The position numbers and the translations under genes are program-made. Below the pieces are notes generated by a model, which was given only the letters and a program-made list of their open reading frames with translations, was not told where the DNA came from and did no database searches. This document shows, in pieces, positions 28,203 to 36,623 of a stretch of DNA of 64,000 nt (the first letter of the stretch is position 1; each line of letters opens with the position of its first letter). Origin of the DNA: Pseudomonadota bacterium (GTDB lineage Bacteria > Pseudomonadota > Gammaproteobacteria > Steroidobacterales > Steroidobacteraceae); NCBI GenBank assembly GCA_023423065.1, contig JAFAGC010000015.1:1-64000 (forward strand), written 5' to 3'.

Positions 28203-28612
28203 CGCACCTGCCGTTTCACGAACATGGTGGACACCGAGAGCTTGGCGCTCGCCAGGCGGAACGCTTCGCGCGCCGTGGCTTCATCGACACCTTCGATCTC
28301 GAACAGAACCTTGCCGGGCAGGATCTTCGCGACCCAGTACTCGACGTTGCCCTTGCCCGCACCCATGCGGACTTCGAGGGGCTTCTTGGACACCGGCACG
28401 TCCGGGAACACGCGGTTCCACACCTGGCCGCCACGCTTGACGTAGCGGGTCATGGCACGGCGCGCCGCTTCGATCTCGCGCGCGGTCATGCGCGCGCGGC
28501 CGGTCGCCTTCAGGCCGTATTCGCCGAAGGAAACCGAGCTGCCGCGATGGGCGAGACCGGTGTTCGTTCCCTTGAACTGCTTGCGGTATTTGGTGCGCTT
28601 GGGCTGTTGCAT
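28199..28612 (-). CDS. rplP: 50S ribosomal protein L16
   Basis: 137 residues: MQQPKRTKYRKQFKGTNTGL, the central EIEAARRAMTRYVKRGGQVWNRVFPD and MGAGKGNVEYWVAKI. It lines the A site of the peptidyl-transferase centre. Confidence 0.99.
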   Translation of the reverse strand: MQQPKRTKYRKQFKGTNTGLAHRGSSVSFGEYGLKATGRARMTAREIEAARRAMTRYVKRGGQVWNRVFPDVPVSKKPLEVRMGAGKGNVEYWVAKILPGKVLFEIEGVDEATAREAFRLASAKLSVSTMFVKRQVR

Positions 28613-28624
28613 GGTCTATCTACC

Positions 28625-29368
28625 TTAAGCCGGCGTGTTGCCCGCGGCGGCTGCGGCGGCCGCGTTCGCGGCGGCGCCCTGCGCGGCCTGCGCGGCTTCC
28701 TGCTCGGCGGACAGTTCGGCGATCTCGTTCTTGTCGAACACTTCGCCCTTGAAGATCCACACCTTGACGCCGATCACGCCGTAGGTGGTCTTGGCTTCAC
28801 CCAGGCCGTAGTCGATGTCGGCGCGGAACGTGTGCAGCGGCACGCGGCCTTCGCGGGCCCATTCCGTGCGCGCGATTTCCGAACCGTTGAGGCGGCCCGA
28901 CAGGCGTACCTTCACGCCCAGGGCGCCCGAACGCATGGTGCTCATCACGGCGCGCTTCATCGCGCGGCGGAACATCACGCGCTTCTCGATCTGCTGCGCG
29001 ATGCCGTCGGCGACCAGCTGCGCATCGAGCTCCGGCTTGCGGATCTCGGCGATGTTGAGGCGCACGTCCTGCGGCGGCAGCTTCAGCATCTTCGCCGTCT
29101 CGGCGCGCAGCTTCTCGATGTCCTCGCCCTTCTTGCCGATCACGATGCCCGGACGCGCGGTCTGGATCGTGATGTTGACGCGCTTGGCGGCACGCTCGAT
29201 CTGCACGCGGCTGACCGAGGCGTCGGCGAGCTTCGCCTTCAGGAACTCACGCACGCGGAAATCCGTGTGCACGTGGGCCGGGAACTGCTTCTTGCCGGCA
29301 TACCACTTGGACACCCAGTCGCGGGTGATGCCGAGGCGAATGCCAACCGGATTGACCTTTTGACCCAT
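28625..29368 (-). CDS. rpsC: 30S ribosomal protein S3 with Ala-rich tail
   Basis: 247 residues. Core motifs are MGQKVNPVGIRLGITRDW, the KH-domain ARPGIVIGKKGEDIEKL, and IDYGLGEAKTTYGVIGVKVW. The last ~30 residues form an alanine-rich low-complexity tail ending GNTPA. It sits at the mRNA entry pore with helicase activity. Confidence 0.99.
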   Translation of the reverse strand: MGQKVNPVGIRLGITRDWVSKWYAGKKQFPAHVHTDFRVREFLKAKLADASVSRVQIERAAKRVNITIQTARPGIVIGKKGEDIEKLRAETAKMLKLPPQDVRLNIAEIRKPELDAQLVADGIAQQIEKRVMFRRAMKRAVMSTMRSGALGVKVRLSGRLNGSEIARTEWAREGRVPLHTFRADIDYGLGEAKTTYGVIGVKVWIFKGEVFDKNEIAELSAEQEAAQAAQGAAANAAAAAAAGNTPA

Positions 29369-29371
29369 GAC

Positions 29372-29716
29372 TTACTCGTCCTTCTTGCCGTCGCCGACGA
29401 CGACAGTGATGTGACTGTTGCGCTTGATGATGCGCGTGCCGCGGCCCTTGGCCTTCGACCCGAAGCGCTTAAAGACCGGCGCGGCGTCGACCATGATGCG
29501 CGTGACCTTGAGGTCGTCCACGTCCGCGCCCTGGTTGTTCTGCGCGTTCTCGACGGCCGACCAGAGCACCTTGTGCACGAGGTCGGCGCCCTTCTTGGGC
29601 ATGAACTTGAGCGTGTTGAGCGCCTTCGAGACCTGCACGCCGCGCACGGTGTCGACGACGAGCCGGCACTTCTGCGGCGAGATGCGCGCGTAGCGCAGTA
29701 CTGCACGTGATTCCAT
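29372..29716 (-). CDS. rplV: 50S ribosomal protein L22
   Basis: 114 residues: YARISPQKCRLVVDTVRG at the start and the beta-hairpin segment RFGSKAKGRGTRIIKRNSHITV that reaches into the exit tunnel. It lies three bases after rpsC would begin and before rpsS, in the normal order. Confidence 0.99.
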   Translation of the reverse strand: MESRAVLRYARISPQKCRLVVDTVRGVQVSKALNTLKFMPKKGADLVHKVLWSAVENAQNNQGADVDDLKVTRIMVDAAPVFKRFGSKAKGRGTRIIKRNSHITVVVGDGKKDE

Positions 29717-29718
29717 GA

Positions 29719-29997
29719 TCAGGCCGCCTCCACCTTCTTGTCGCCCGAGTGCGCCTTGAACGTGCGCGTCGGGGCGAATTCACCCAGCTTGTGACCGACC
29801 ATGTTCTCGGTGACGAGCACCGGGATGTGCTGCTTGCCGTTGTGGACGGCGATCGTCAGACCGACCATGTCCGGGATGATCATGGAGCGGCGCGACCAGG
29901 TCTTGATCGGCTTGCGATCGCTCTTGGCGGCGGCCGTCTCCACCTTCTTCAGGAGGTGCAGATCGACGAACGGACCTTTTTTCAGTGAACGCGGCAT
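29719..29997 (-). CDS. rpsS: 30S ribosomal protein S19
   Basis: 92 residues: MPRSLKKGPFVDLHLLKKVE, TWSRRSMIIPDMVGLTIAVHNGK and VGHKLGEFAPTRTFKAH. It sits in the 30S head with S13. Confidence 0.99.
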   Translation of the reverse strand: MPRSLKKGPFVDLHLLKKVETAAAKSDRKPIKTWSRRSMIIPDMVGLTIAVHNGKQHIPVLVTENMVGHKLGEFAPTRTFKAHSGDKKVEAA

Positions 29998-30009
29998 GAC
30001 GGGTCCCTA

Positions 30010-30846
<837 letters not shown>

Positions 30847-30857
30847 GTCTATCTACC

Positions 30858-31274
30858 TTAGGCCTTGATCTTGGCTTCGTAGTCGATCGTCTGGCCCGGG
30901 GCGAGACGAACGTAGGCTTTCTTGATGTCCTGGGTGCGACCCTGCAGCCGGCCGAAGCGGCGCGACTTGCCGGTCTCGTTCACCACATTCACCTTCGCGA
31001 CCTTCACGCCGAACATGAGCTCGACCGCGGCCTTGATCTCGGGCTTGGACGAGTTGCGCAGCACGCGGAACGAATAGGTGTTCGTGTCCTGCATCGCGAG
31101 CGAGGTCTTCTCGGTGATGTGCGGCGCGGTGAGCAGATTGATCAACTTTTCCTGGCTCGCGACCTTCTTCGGCGCGTCCTTGATGTCGACAACCTTCGCC
31201 TTGGCGGCCTTCGGGGCCTTGGGAGCCTTCGGCGCCTTGGCGGCCTTGGCCTTCACTGCTTTTTCGGCGCTCAT
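30858..31274 (-). CDS. rplW: 50S ribosomal protein L23 with Lys/Ala/Pro-rich N-terminus
   Basis: 138 residues against the usual ~100. Residues ~1-38 are a repeat-like KAPKAPKAPKAAKAK extension; the core follows with LLTAPHITEKTSLAMQ and RRFGRLQGRTQDIKKAYVRL. L23 is the docking site for trigger factor and SRP at the tunnel exit, so an extended basic arm there is notable. Its start overlaps the rplD stop by four bases. Confidence 0.98.
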   Translation of the reverse strand: MSAEKAVKAKAAKAPKAPKAPKAAKAKVVDIKDAPKKVASQEKLINLLTAPHITEKTSLAMQDTNTYSFRVLRNSSKPEIKAAVELMFGVKVAKVNVVNETGKSRRFGRLQGRTQDIKKAYVRLAPGQTIDYEAKIKA

Positions 31275-31888
31275 TGCAGGCGCTCCTCGATGAGTTTCAC
31301 GGCCGCCGAAGTCACCAGCACCTTGTCGTAGCTGGCGAGCGAGAGCGGGTTCAGCGCCGACACCGGCAGCACTTCGACGTGCGCGATGTTGCGCGCGGCG
31401 AGGAACAGCTTCTCGTCGATCGCCTCGACGATGATCAACACGTGGTCGAGGTTGAGCTTCTTGAGCTTCTCGGCGACCTGCTTGGTCTTCGGCGCATCGA
31501 CCGTGAAGTCCTGCGTGACGACCAGGCGATCCTGGCGCACGAGCTCGGAGAGCATCGACTGCAGCGCGCCGCGGTACATCTTCTTGTTCACTTTCTGCGC
31601 GAAATCGCGCGGCTTCGCGGCGAACGCACGGCCACCGCCCACCCAGATCGGCGAACGGATCGAGCCGGCGCGCGACGTGCCGCCGCCCTTCTGCGAACGC
31701 GGCTTGCGGCCGCCACCGCGCACTTCCGCCTTGGTCAGCTGGGCCTTCGTGCCCGAACGACCGGCGTTGCGATAGGCCGTGACGACCTGGTGCACGAGCG
31801 CTTCGTTGAATTCCTTGCCGAAGATCGCGTCGGAAACCGCGAGCTCAGCTCCGCCATTGGCAACTTTGAGTTTCATGTGTGCCGCCAA
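31271..31888 (-). CDS. rplD: 50S ribosomal protein L4
   Basis: 205 residues: MKLKVANGGAELAVSDAIFG, the tunnel loop with RGGGRKPRSQKGGGTSRAGS and the C-terminal VLVTSAAVKLIEERL. In E. coli L4 also represses its own S10 operon by acting on the mRNA leader. The candidate leader here lies before rplC. Confidence 0.99.
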   Translation of the reverse strand: MAAHMKLKVANGGAELAVSDAIFGKEFNEALVHQVVTAYRNAGRSGTKAQLTKAEVRGGGRKPRSQKGGGTSRAGSIRSPIWVGGGRAFAAKPRDFAQKVNKKMYRGALQSMLSELVRQDRLVVTQDFTVDAPKTKQVAEKLKKLNLDHVLIIVEAIDEKLFLAARNIAHVEVLPVSALNPLSLASYDKVLVTSAAVKLIEERLQ

Positions 31889-32593
31889 TTACTTCTTGTT
31901 GGACGTGCCGGTGTTGATCTTGCTCGGCGCGACCTTCTTGCGACGCTTCTGCGCCTCGGCCTTCGTCGACGGGCGCACGATGACCTGGCCGCCTTCGGCG
32001 CCCGGAACCGCGCCGCGGATCAAGAGCAAATTACGTTCGACGTCGATCTCGACGACCTTGAGGTTTTCCGTCGTGCGGCGCACGACGCCCATGTGACCGG
32101 ACATGCGCTTGCCCTGGAACACGCGGCCCGGGGTCTGGCGCTGGCCGATCGAGCCTGGGGTTCTGTGCGATACGGACACGCCGTGCGACGCATGGTGGCC
32201 GCCGAAGTTGTGGCGCTTCATCGTGCCGGCGAAGCCCTTGCCGATGGTGGTGCCCGTCACGTCGACGATCGCACCCACTTCGAAGAGGCCTGCCTTGAGT
32301 TCCGCGCCGACCGCGAGATCGGCGCCTTCCTTCTCGGACAGGCGGAACTCGACGAGTGACTTGCCGGGCTCGACGTTCGCCTTCGCGAAGTGGCCCGCGG
32401 CCGCCTTCGAGAGAAGCTGCGGGCGCTTCTTTCCAAAGGCCACCTGGATGGCGCGATAGCCGTCTTTCTCGACGGACTTCACTTGAGTGATGCGGTTCGG
32501 CAGCACTTCGATGACGGTTACCGGAACCGTCTCGCCCGCATCCGTGAAGATGCGAGTCATGCCGGCCTTGCGGCCGATAAGAGCAACGCTCAT
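31889..32593 (-). CDS. rplC: 50S ribosomal protein L3
   Basis: 234 residues: LIGRKAGMTRIFTDAGETVPVTVIE and the methylated-glutamine region SHRTPGSIGQRQTPGRVFQGKRMSGHMG. The C-terminal ~25 residues are basic and slightly long. It is the first gene of the operon: rpsJ, which normally precedes rplC, is not found between it and the divergent peptidase gene. Confidence 0.99.
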   Translation of the reverse strand: MSVALIGRKAGMTRIFTDAGETVPVTVIEVLPNRITQVKSVEKDGYRAIQVAFGKKRPQLLSKAAAGHFAKANVEPGKSLVEFRLSEKEGADLAVGAELKAGLFEVGAIVDVTGTTIGKGFAGTMKRHNFGGHHASHGVSVSHRTPGSIGQRQTPGRVFQGKRMSGHMGVVRRTTENLKVVEIDVERNLLLIRGAVPGAEGGQVIVRPSTKAEAQKRRKKVAPSKINTGTSNKK

Positions 32594-32844
32594 GACTTTC
32601 CTCTCGTTCTTCGCGCACGTCGTCGTGCGCTAAACGCGCACAACTACAATTGGCGTGCGCGGGTAGCTAGTCGTTGGAGGGAGAACACGAGAGTGCGCGG
32701 CCATCCACGAACGTGGGGCCGCGAAGCTCGAGTGGTCTTGGGTTAATCGAGTCCCGAAGGACTCTCCCAACCTCGCCCGATTTCGCTGGAAATCAATCGC
32801 TTGGGTACTGTGCACAGGCACGGGACCCCGGCGAAAGGGCGCGC
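32594..32844 (-). other. structured 5' leader of the ribosomal operon
   Basis: About 250 bases of non-coding leader before rplC. Two clear hairpins are present on the RNA strand. GAGTCC-TTCG-GGACTC (32764-32749) has a stable UUCG tetraloop. A longer stem is formed by CGCGGCC (32723-32717) and GGCCGCG (32702-32696), with an inner CCAC/GTGG stem. A GTGCGC-rich element lies just before the rplC ribosome binding site (GAGAGGAAAG). This may be the autogenous control site (L4 or another r-protein), by analogy with the E. coli S10 leader. Confidence 0.6.
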
Positions 32845-32873
32845 AGTATAGGCAGCGACCCTCCCAGCCGCAA
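32845..32873 (-). promoter_or_regulatory. sigma-70 type promoter of the ribosomal operon
   Basis: On the minus strand TTGCGG (32873-32868) is separated by 17 bases from TATACT (32850-32845). The spacing is ideal, and it precedes the leader of rplC. The remaining bases up to the peptidase start at 33023 show nothing certain. Confidence 0.65.
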
Positions 32874-33022
32874 GCCCGGGTTGAGGCCGTCTCAGCCGGG
32901 CCTGACCCAGCGCCTTGAAAGATATCGACTTTATGTCACCCGGCCGGGCCTGCCCGAACACCCCATTTAAAGAGTGGCCCCGGTTGAGGCAGTCTGTGTC
33001 TGCGGGAACCCGAGGCACGGTC

Positions 33023-35023
33023 ATGCCCATCACGCGATCCGCCCTCACCTTGATGCTGCTCCTGGCGGCCATGCCGGTGGCTGCGGATCAGGGAAACCCC
33101 GGGGCATTGGACGACGCTGCCCGGTTCGGCGAGCTCGACCATGCCGATTCCGCGTCCCTGTCCGCCGATGGCAAACGCCTGGCTTACGTGAGCCCGGATG
33201 ACGACGGCGGAACCACGCTGGTCGTCGTCGACCTGACGACCGGAGTCGAGCGGCACGCCGTCCGCACCGATGGCAAACCCATGAACCTGGTCGGTTGCCA
33301 ATGGTCGGGCAGCGACCGCCTGGTGTGTTCCCTGTACGGCGTGCAACGGGTGGATACGGTGTTGCTGCCCATGCTCCGCACGATCGCGTTGGATGCGGAC
33401 GGCAAGAACCAGCTCTCGCTCGGCGAGAAAGACACGATGAAGCAGCTCAGCCGCCGCCCGTTCGACGGTGAAGTCGTCGACTGGCTCAACGGCGAGGACG
33501 GCCAGGTCCTGATGGCGCGAACCTACGTGCCGGAAAAAAGTGTCGGCCGGCTCACCGCGCGTCTCCAGGACGGACTCGGCGTGGATCGCATCGACACGCG
33601 CACGGGCAAAGTCACGCAAGTCGAGCGTCCGGGTCGGGAAGTCGTCAACTACCTGTCCGACGGCCGCGGCAACGTCCGCATCATGACCACGGCGTCGGTG
33701 GCCGAATCGGGCTACCTGCGCGGCGTCGACAATCACTTCTATCGCCGCAAGGGCGAACGTGACTGGCGCAAGCTCGGCTCATACACCGCCGACCGCACCA
33801 ACGGCGGCCGCGGCTCGGGGATGGTGCCCGTCGGCGTCGACGCCGCCACCGACTCGGTGTACGTGCTGCAGCCACTGGATGGACGTTACGCGTTGTACCG
33901 CATCGCGCTCGACGGATCGATGCGCAGCGAACTCGTGTTCGCCTCGCCCGAGGTGGACGTCGACGATGTGGTCAGGGTGGGCCGCGCGGGCCGCGTCATC
34001 GGCGCGCGATATGTGACCGAGCGCCGCCAGTTGAAATACTTCGATCCCGAGTATGAAAACATCCACGCAATGATCGAGCGGGCCCTGTCCGATCTGCCGC
34101 TCATCGATTTCAAGAGCGCGAGCGCCGACGAGCAGGTGGTGATCGTGCGAGCGAGCAGCGACGTCGATCCGGGCAGATGGTACGTGTTCGACCGCAACCG
34201 CAAGGCGCTCGACGAAATCACCGCCTCGAGGCCGGCGCTGAAGGGCAAGAAGCTGTCGCCGGTGAGGGCCATCGCTTTTCCGGCCGCGGATGGGATCGAG
34301 ATTCCGGGGTATCTCACGTTGCCGCCGGGCGTGCACGAGGCGAAGAACCTGCCCGCGATCGTGATGCCGCACGGCGGTCCCGAGGAGCGTTACGAGTGGG
34401 GCTTCGACTGGATAGCCCAGTTCTTCGCGCAGCGCGGCTTCGTCGTGCTGCAGCCCAACTTCCGCGGATCTTCCGGCTACGGCGACGAGTGGTTTCTCAA
34501 CAATGGATTCCAGAGCTGGAAGGTGTCGGTCGGCGACATCTGCGACGGCGCGCGCTGGCTGGTCGCGCAGGGCACGGCCGATCCCGACAAGCTCGCGATA
34601 TTCGGCTGGTCCTACGGCGGTTACGCGGCGCTGCAGGCGAACGTGCTGGACGCGGATCTCTTCAAGGCGGTGATCGCGGTCGCACCGGTGACCGACCTTC
34701 GGCTGTACCGCAACCAGTCCGCGATCCACGCCAACTCGTTCATCATCGCGGACATGATCGGCAAGGGCCCGCACATCGAGGAAGGCTCGCCCGCGCAGCG
34801 CGCGAAGTCGTTCAAGGCGCCCGTGCTCATGTTCCACGGCACGAACGACTTCAACGTGGAAATCGACCAGTCGCGCCGGATGTACAAGGAGCTGCGCCGC
34901 GCGCGGATTCCGAGCGAACTCGTCGTGTACCAGGATCTCCGGCACGATCTGTTCGACGGAACCGCGCGTGCCGACCTGCTGCGCAAGTCGGAAGCATTCC
35001 TGCGCGCGCACCTCGGCATGTAG
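33023..35023 (+). CDS. S9 family serine peptidase (acylaminoacyl/dipeptidyl peptidase type)
   Basis: 666 residues from the ATG at 33023, which begins a clear signal peptide (MPITRSALTLMLLLAAMPVAA). An N-terminal beta-propeller (~residues 30-380) precedes an alpha/beta-hydrolase peptidase domain. The catalytic triad is visible: Ser in FGWSYGGYAAL, Asp in HGTNDFNVE and His in DLRHDLFDG; an oxyanion-side HGGPEERYEWGF segment is also present. It probably trims peptides in the periplasm. It is a single gene, divergent from the ribosomal operon. Confidence 0.93.
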   Translation: MPITRSALTLMLLLAAMPVAADQGNPGALDDAARFGELDHADSASLSADGKRLAYVSPDDDGGTTLVVVDLTTGVERHAVRTDGKPMNLVGCQWSGSDRLVCSLYGVQRVDTVLLPMLRTIALDADGKNQLSLGEKDTMKQLSRRPFDGEVVDWLNGEDGQVLMARTYVPEKSVGRLTARLQDGLGVDRIDTRTGKVTQVERPGREVVNYLSDGRGNVRIMTTASVAESGYLRGVDNHFYRRKGERDWRKLGSYTADRTNGGRGSGMVPVGVDAATDSVYVLQPLDGRYALYRIALDGSMRSELVFASPEVDVDDVVRVGRAGRVIGARYVTERRQLKYFDPEYENIHAMIERALSDLPLIDFKSASADEQVVIVRASSDVDPGRWYVFDRNRKALDEITASRPALKGKKLSPVRAIAFPAADGIEIPGYLTLPPGVHEAKNLPAIVMPHGGPEERYEWGFDWIAQFFAQRGFVVLQPNFRGSSGYGDEWFLNNGFQSWKVSVGDICDGARWLVAQGTADPDKLAIFGWSYGGYAALQANVLDADLFKAVIAVAPVTDLRLYRNQSAIHANSFIIADMIGKGPHIEEGSPAQRAKSFKAPVLMFHGTNDFNVEIDQSRRMYKELRRARIPSELVVYQDLRHDLFDGTARADLLRKSEAFLRAHLGM

Positions 35024-35035
35024 CCGGCACCCTGT

Positions 35036-35053
35036 AAGGGGGCAGCCCCCATT
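35036..35053. terminator. short GC hairpin between convergent genes
   Basis: GGGGGCAGCCCCC forms a 5-base stem in the 30-base gap between the convergent peptidase and porin genes, with few T residues after it on either side. It is a possible weak bidirectional terminator. Confidence 0.35.
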
Positions 35054-36292
35054 TCACCAGAGGTATTCGAGCTGCATCCAGAGCTTCTGGGTGTTACGCG
35101 CCGAGGCGAGTACGCCCTCGTCGTAGTCGGCGAACTTCAGCATGACGTTCACCTTCTTGTATTTCGCGGCCAGCGAGACGTTGATCTCGCTGCCGTAGTC
35201 CGCGTCGATGCGTTCGGCTTCGTAGTCGTGATAACTCACGACGATGCCGAGCGTATCGAGGCCGCCGGCGCCCTTGAAGTTGGCGCTCAGGTTCACGTAC
35301 TTGTCCTCGATGCCGTTCGGCGGCGTCGCGAGGAACTTGTCGGCCCAACCCTGGAACTTGTGCAGCGTCGCGAGCGGGGTCGCGAAGCCCTTCACCCCGT
35401 TGCCTTCCATGTTCTCGATGCCGACCGAGATGCCGAATTGCTTCACGGTCACGCCGCCTTCGACGTTGTAGTAGTCGAGTTCGAAGTCGAGCGGGTTGTC
35501 CGCGTAGTCGGACTGCGTCGCGTACGAGCCCGCGTACGTGATCTTCACCTTCTCGCTCGCGGCGAAGTCGCCCGCGAAACGCGCGCCGTAGGTGTTGGTC
35601 GAGTCGCGGACCGCGGCCGGCACGCCCACGATGTTCTCGAAGTCGAGTAGATAGTTGAACGCCGTGATCTTGCCGACCTTCGTCTGGTAGCCGACGTTGA
35701 GCAGGCCGCTGTCGCCTTCGTAGTGTCCCTGCGGGGAATCCGGCCCGAAGACGCGATTCACGCGGGTGAACCAGGTGGCGTCGAACACGAGGTTCTTGAT
35801 GCTCTTGTTCACGACTCGCAGCGCATCGAACGTCTGCTCGTTCTGGCGCCAGCCGACGGGGCCTACGAAACGCTGATCGTCGAGCGCGAGACGCTGGCGC
35901 CCGAGCGTGATCGTCGTGCCGGGAAGCGACGTGTTCGTCAGCTGGAAGCGGTTGACCTCATAGGCTTCCGGATCCGGAACCACCGGGTAAGTCACCATGG
36001 TCGGCACGGTCGGATCCGGTCGGTAGTCGTTGTCGATCGGAACCACCGCTTCGCCTTCGACGAGCAGCGAGGTGTTCCACGCCTTGCCGGTTTCGAAACC
36101 GAGGCGCGCGCGCAGCGTCGTGGCGTGCGCGTCTTCGGCGAGACCGTCCTGCTCGACGGTCTCGACACGCAGTCGCGTGTCGAGGATCAGCTTCGTGCCA
36201 CCGAACGCCGACTTCAACGAATCGGTTTCGCCGGCGTGCGTGACGCCAAGACCGGCCGCAAGCAGTGACGTGCACGCAAACAGGGACTTCAT
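35054..36292 (-). CDS. alginate-export-type outer-membrane porin of the nitrate locus
   Basis: 412 residues from the ATG at 36292, with GGGAGG eight bases upstream; earlier in-frame starts lack a signal peptide. The signal peptide (MKSLFACTSLLAAGLGVTHA) is followed by a beta-barrel with repeated amphipathic strands, ending KLWMQLEYLW. LGRQRLALDDQRFVGPVGWRQNEQTFDAL is typical of alginate-export family barrels. Its place next to the kinase/phosphatase and nitrate transporter matches the gene set around nas genes in Pseudomonas, so it may pass nitrate or another anion through the outer membrane. A sigma-54 promoter precedes it. Confidence 0.85.
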   Translation of the reverse strand: MKSLFACTSLLAAGLGVTHAGETDSLKSAFGGTKLILDTRLRVETVEQDGLAEDAHATTLRARLGFETGKAWNTSLLVEGEAVVPIDNDYRPDPTVPTMVTYPVVPDPEAYEVNRFQLTNTSLPGTTITLGRQRLALDDQRFVGPVGWRQNEQTFDALRVVNKSIKNLVFDATWFTRVNRVFGPDSPQGHYEGDSGLLNVGYQTKVGKITAFNYLLDFENIVGVPAAVRDSTNTYGARFAGDFAASEKVKITYAGSYATQSDYADNPLDFELDYYNVEGGVTVKQFGISVGIENMEGNGVKGFATPLATLHKFQGWADKFLATPPNGIEDKYVNLSANFKGAGGLDTLGIVVSYHDYEAERIDADYGSEINVSLAAKYKKVNVMLKFADYDEGVLASARNTQKLWMQLEYLW

Positions 36293-36355
36293 CGGTACTA
36301 CCTCCCGTGACAAATTAGTTAGACCGCACCAGCCCCCCGCTGTGCACGCGGAGTA

Positions 36356-36372
36356 AAGCAATCCCTATGCCA
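36356..36372 (-). promoter_or_regulatory. sigma-54 promoter of the porin gene
   Basis: TGGCATAGGGATTGCTT on the minus strand fits the RpoN consensus with GG-N10-GC spacing exactly. It is 64 bases before the porin ATG. About 70 bases further upstream, TGCACC (36423-36428) and GGTGCA (36444-36449) form an inverted pair that may serve as an NtrC-type enhancer, though the 15-base spacer is longer than usual. Confidence 0.8.
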
Positions 36373-36623
36373 GGCCATTTTCCAGAGCCTTTTTCGCAGC
36401 CGGCCCGCTGATTTCGGCGTCCTGCACCGAAACACGGCGGAGGGGTGCACGCGCGCCGTCAATCTTGTGCAGTCCCGCGGCGCCCGTACATGCCGCAAAT
36501 CAGATTCTGGGTGAAAGCCGCGGCCGAGAGGCACCGCGCGCGATTGAAGTGTGCTATCGCGGATCGATTGGTGACTGGTTGGGTGTTTTGCCGGGTCGGT
36601 GCCTGGCACCGATCCGGTAAATC
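36373..36623. other. intergenic region between the kinase end and the porin promoter, with hairpin
   Basis: No gene is seen. It holds the possible enhancer pair noted with the porin promoter. At 36592-36617 there is a near-perfect palindrome centred on GGTGCCTGGCACC, right after the kinase stop codon. The palindrome has no T-run but could end the kinase transcript; the same GTGCCTGGCAC core recurs at 38326-38336. Confidence 0.5.

Noticed and set aside
33779..35011. 410-codon open frame antisense to the S9 peptidase
   Set aside because: Shadow of a catalytic domain with a clear Ser-Asp-His triad on the plus strand.
36319..36609. 96-codon frame between porin and kinase genes
   Set aside because: Arg/Pro-rich, no ribosome binding site, and covers the sigma-54 promoter and a palindrome.
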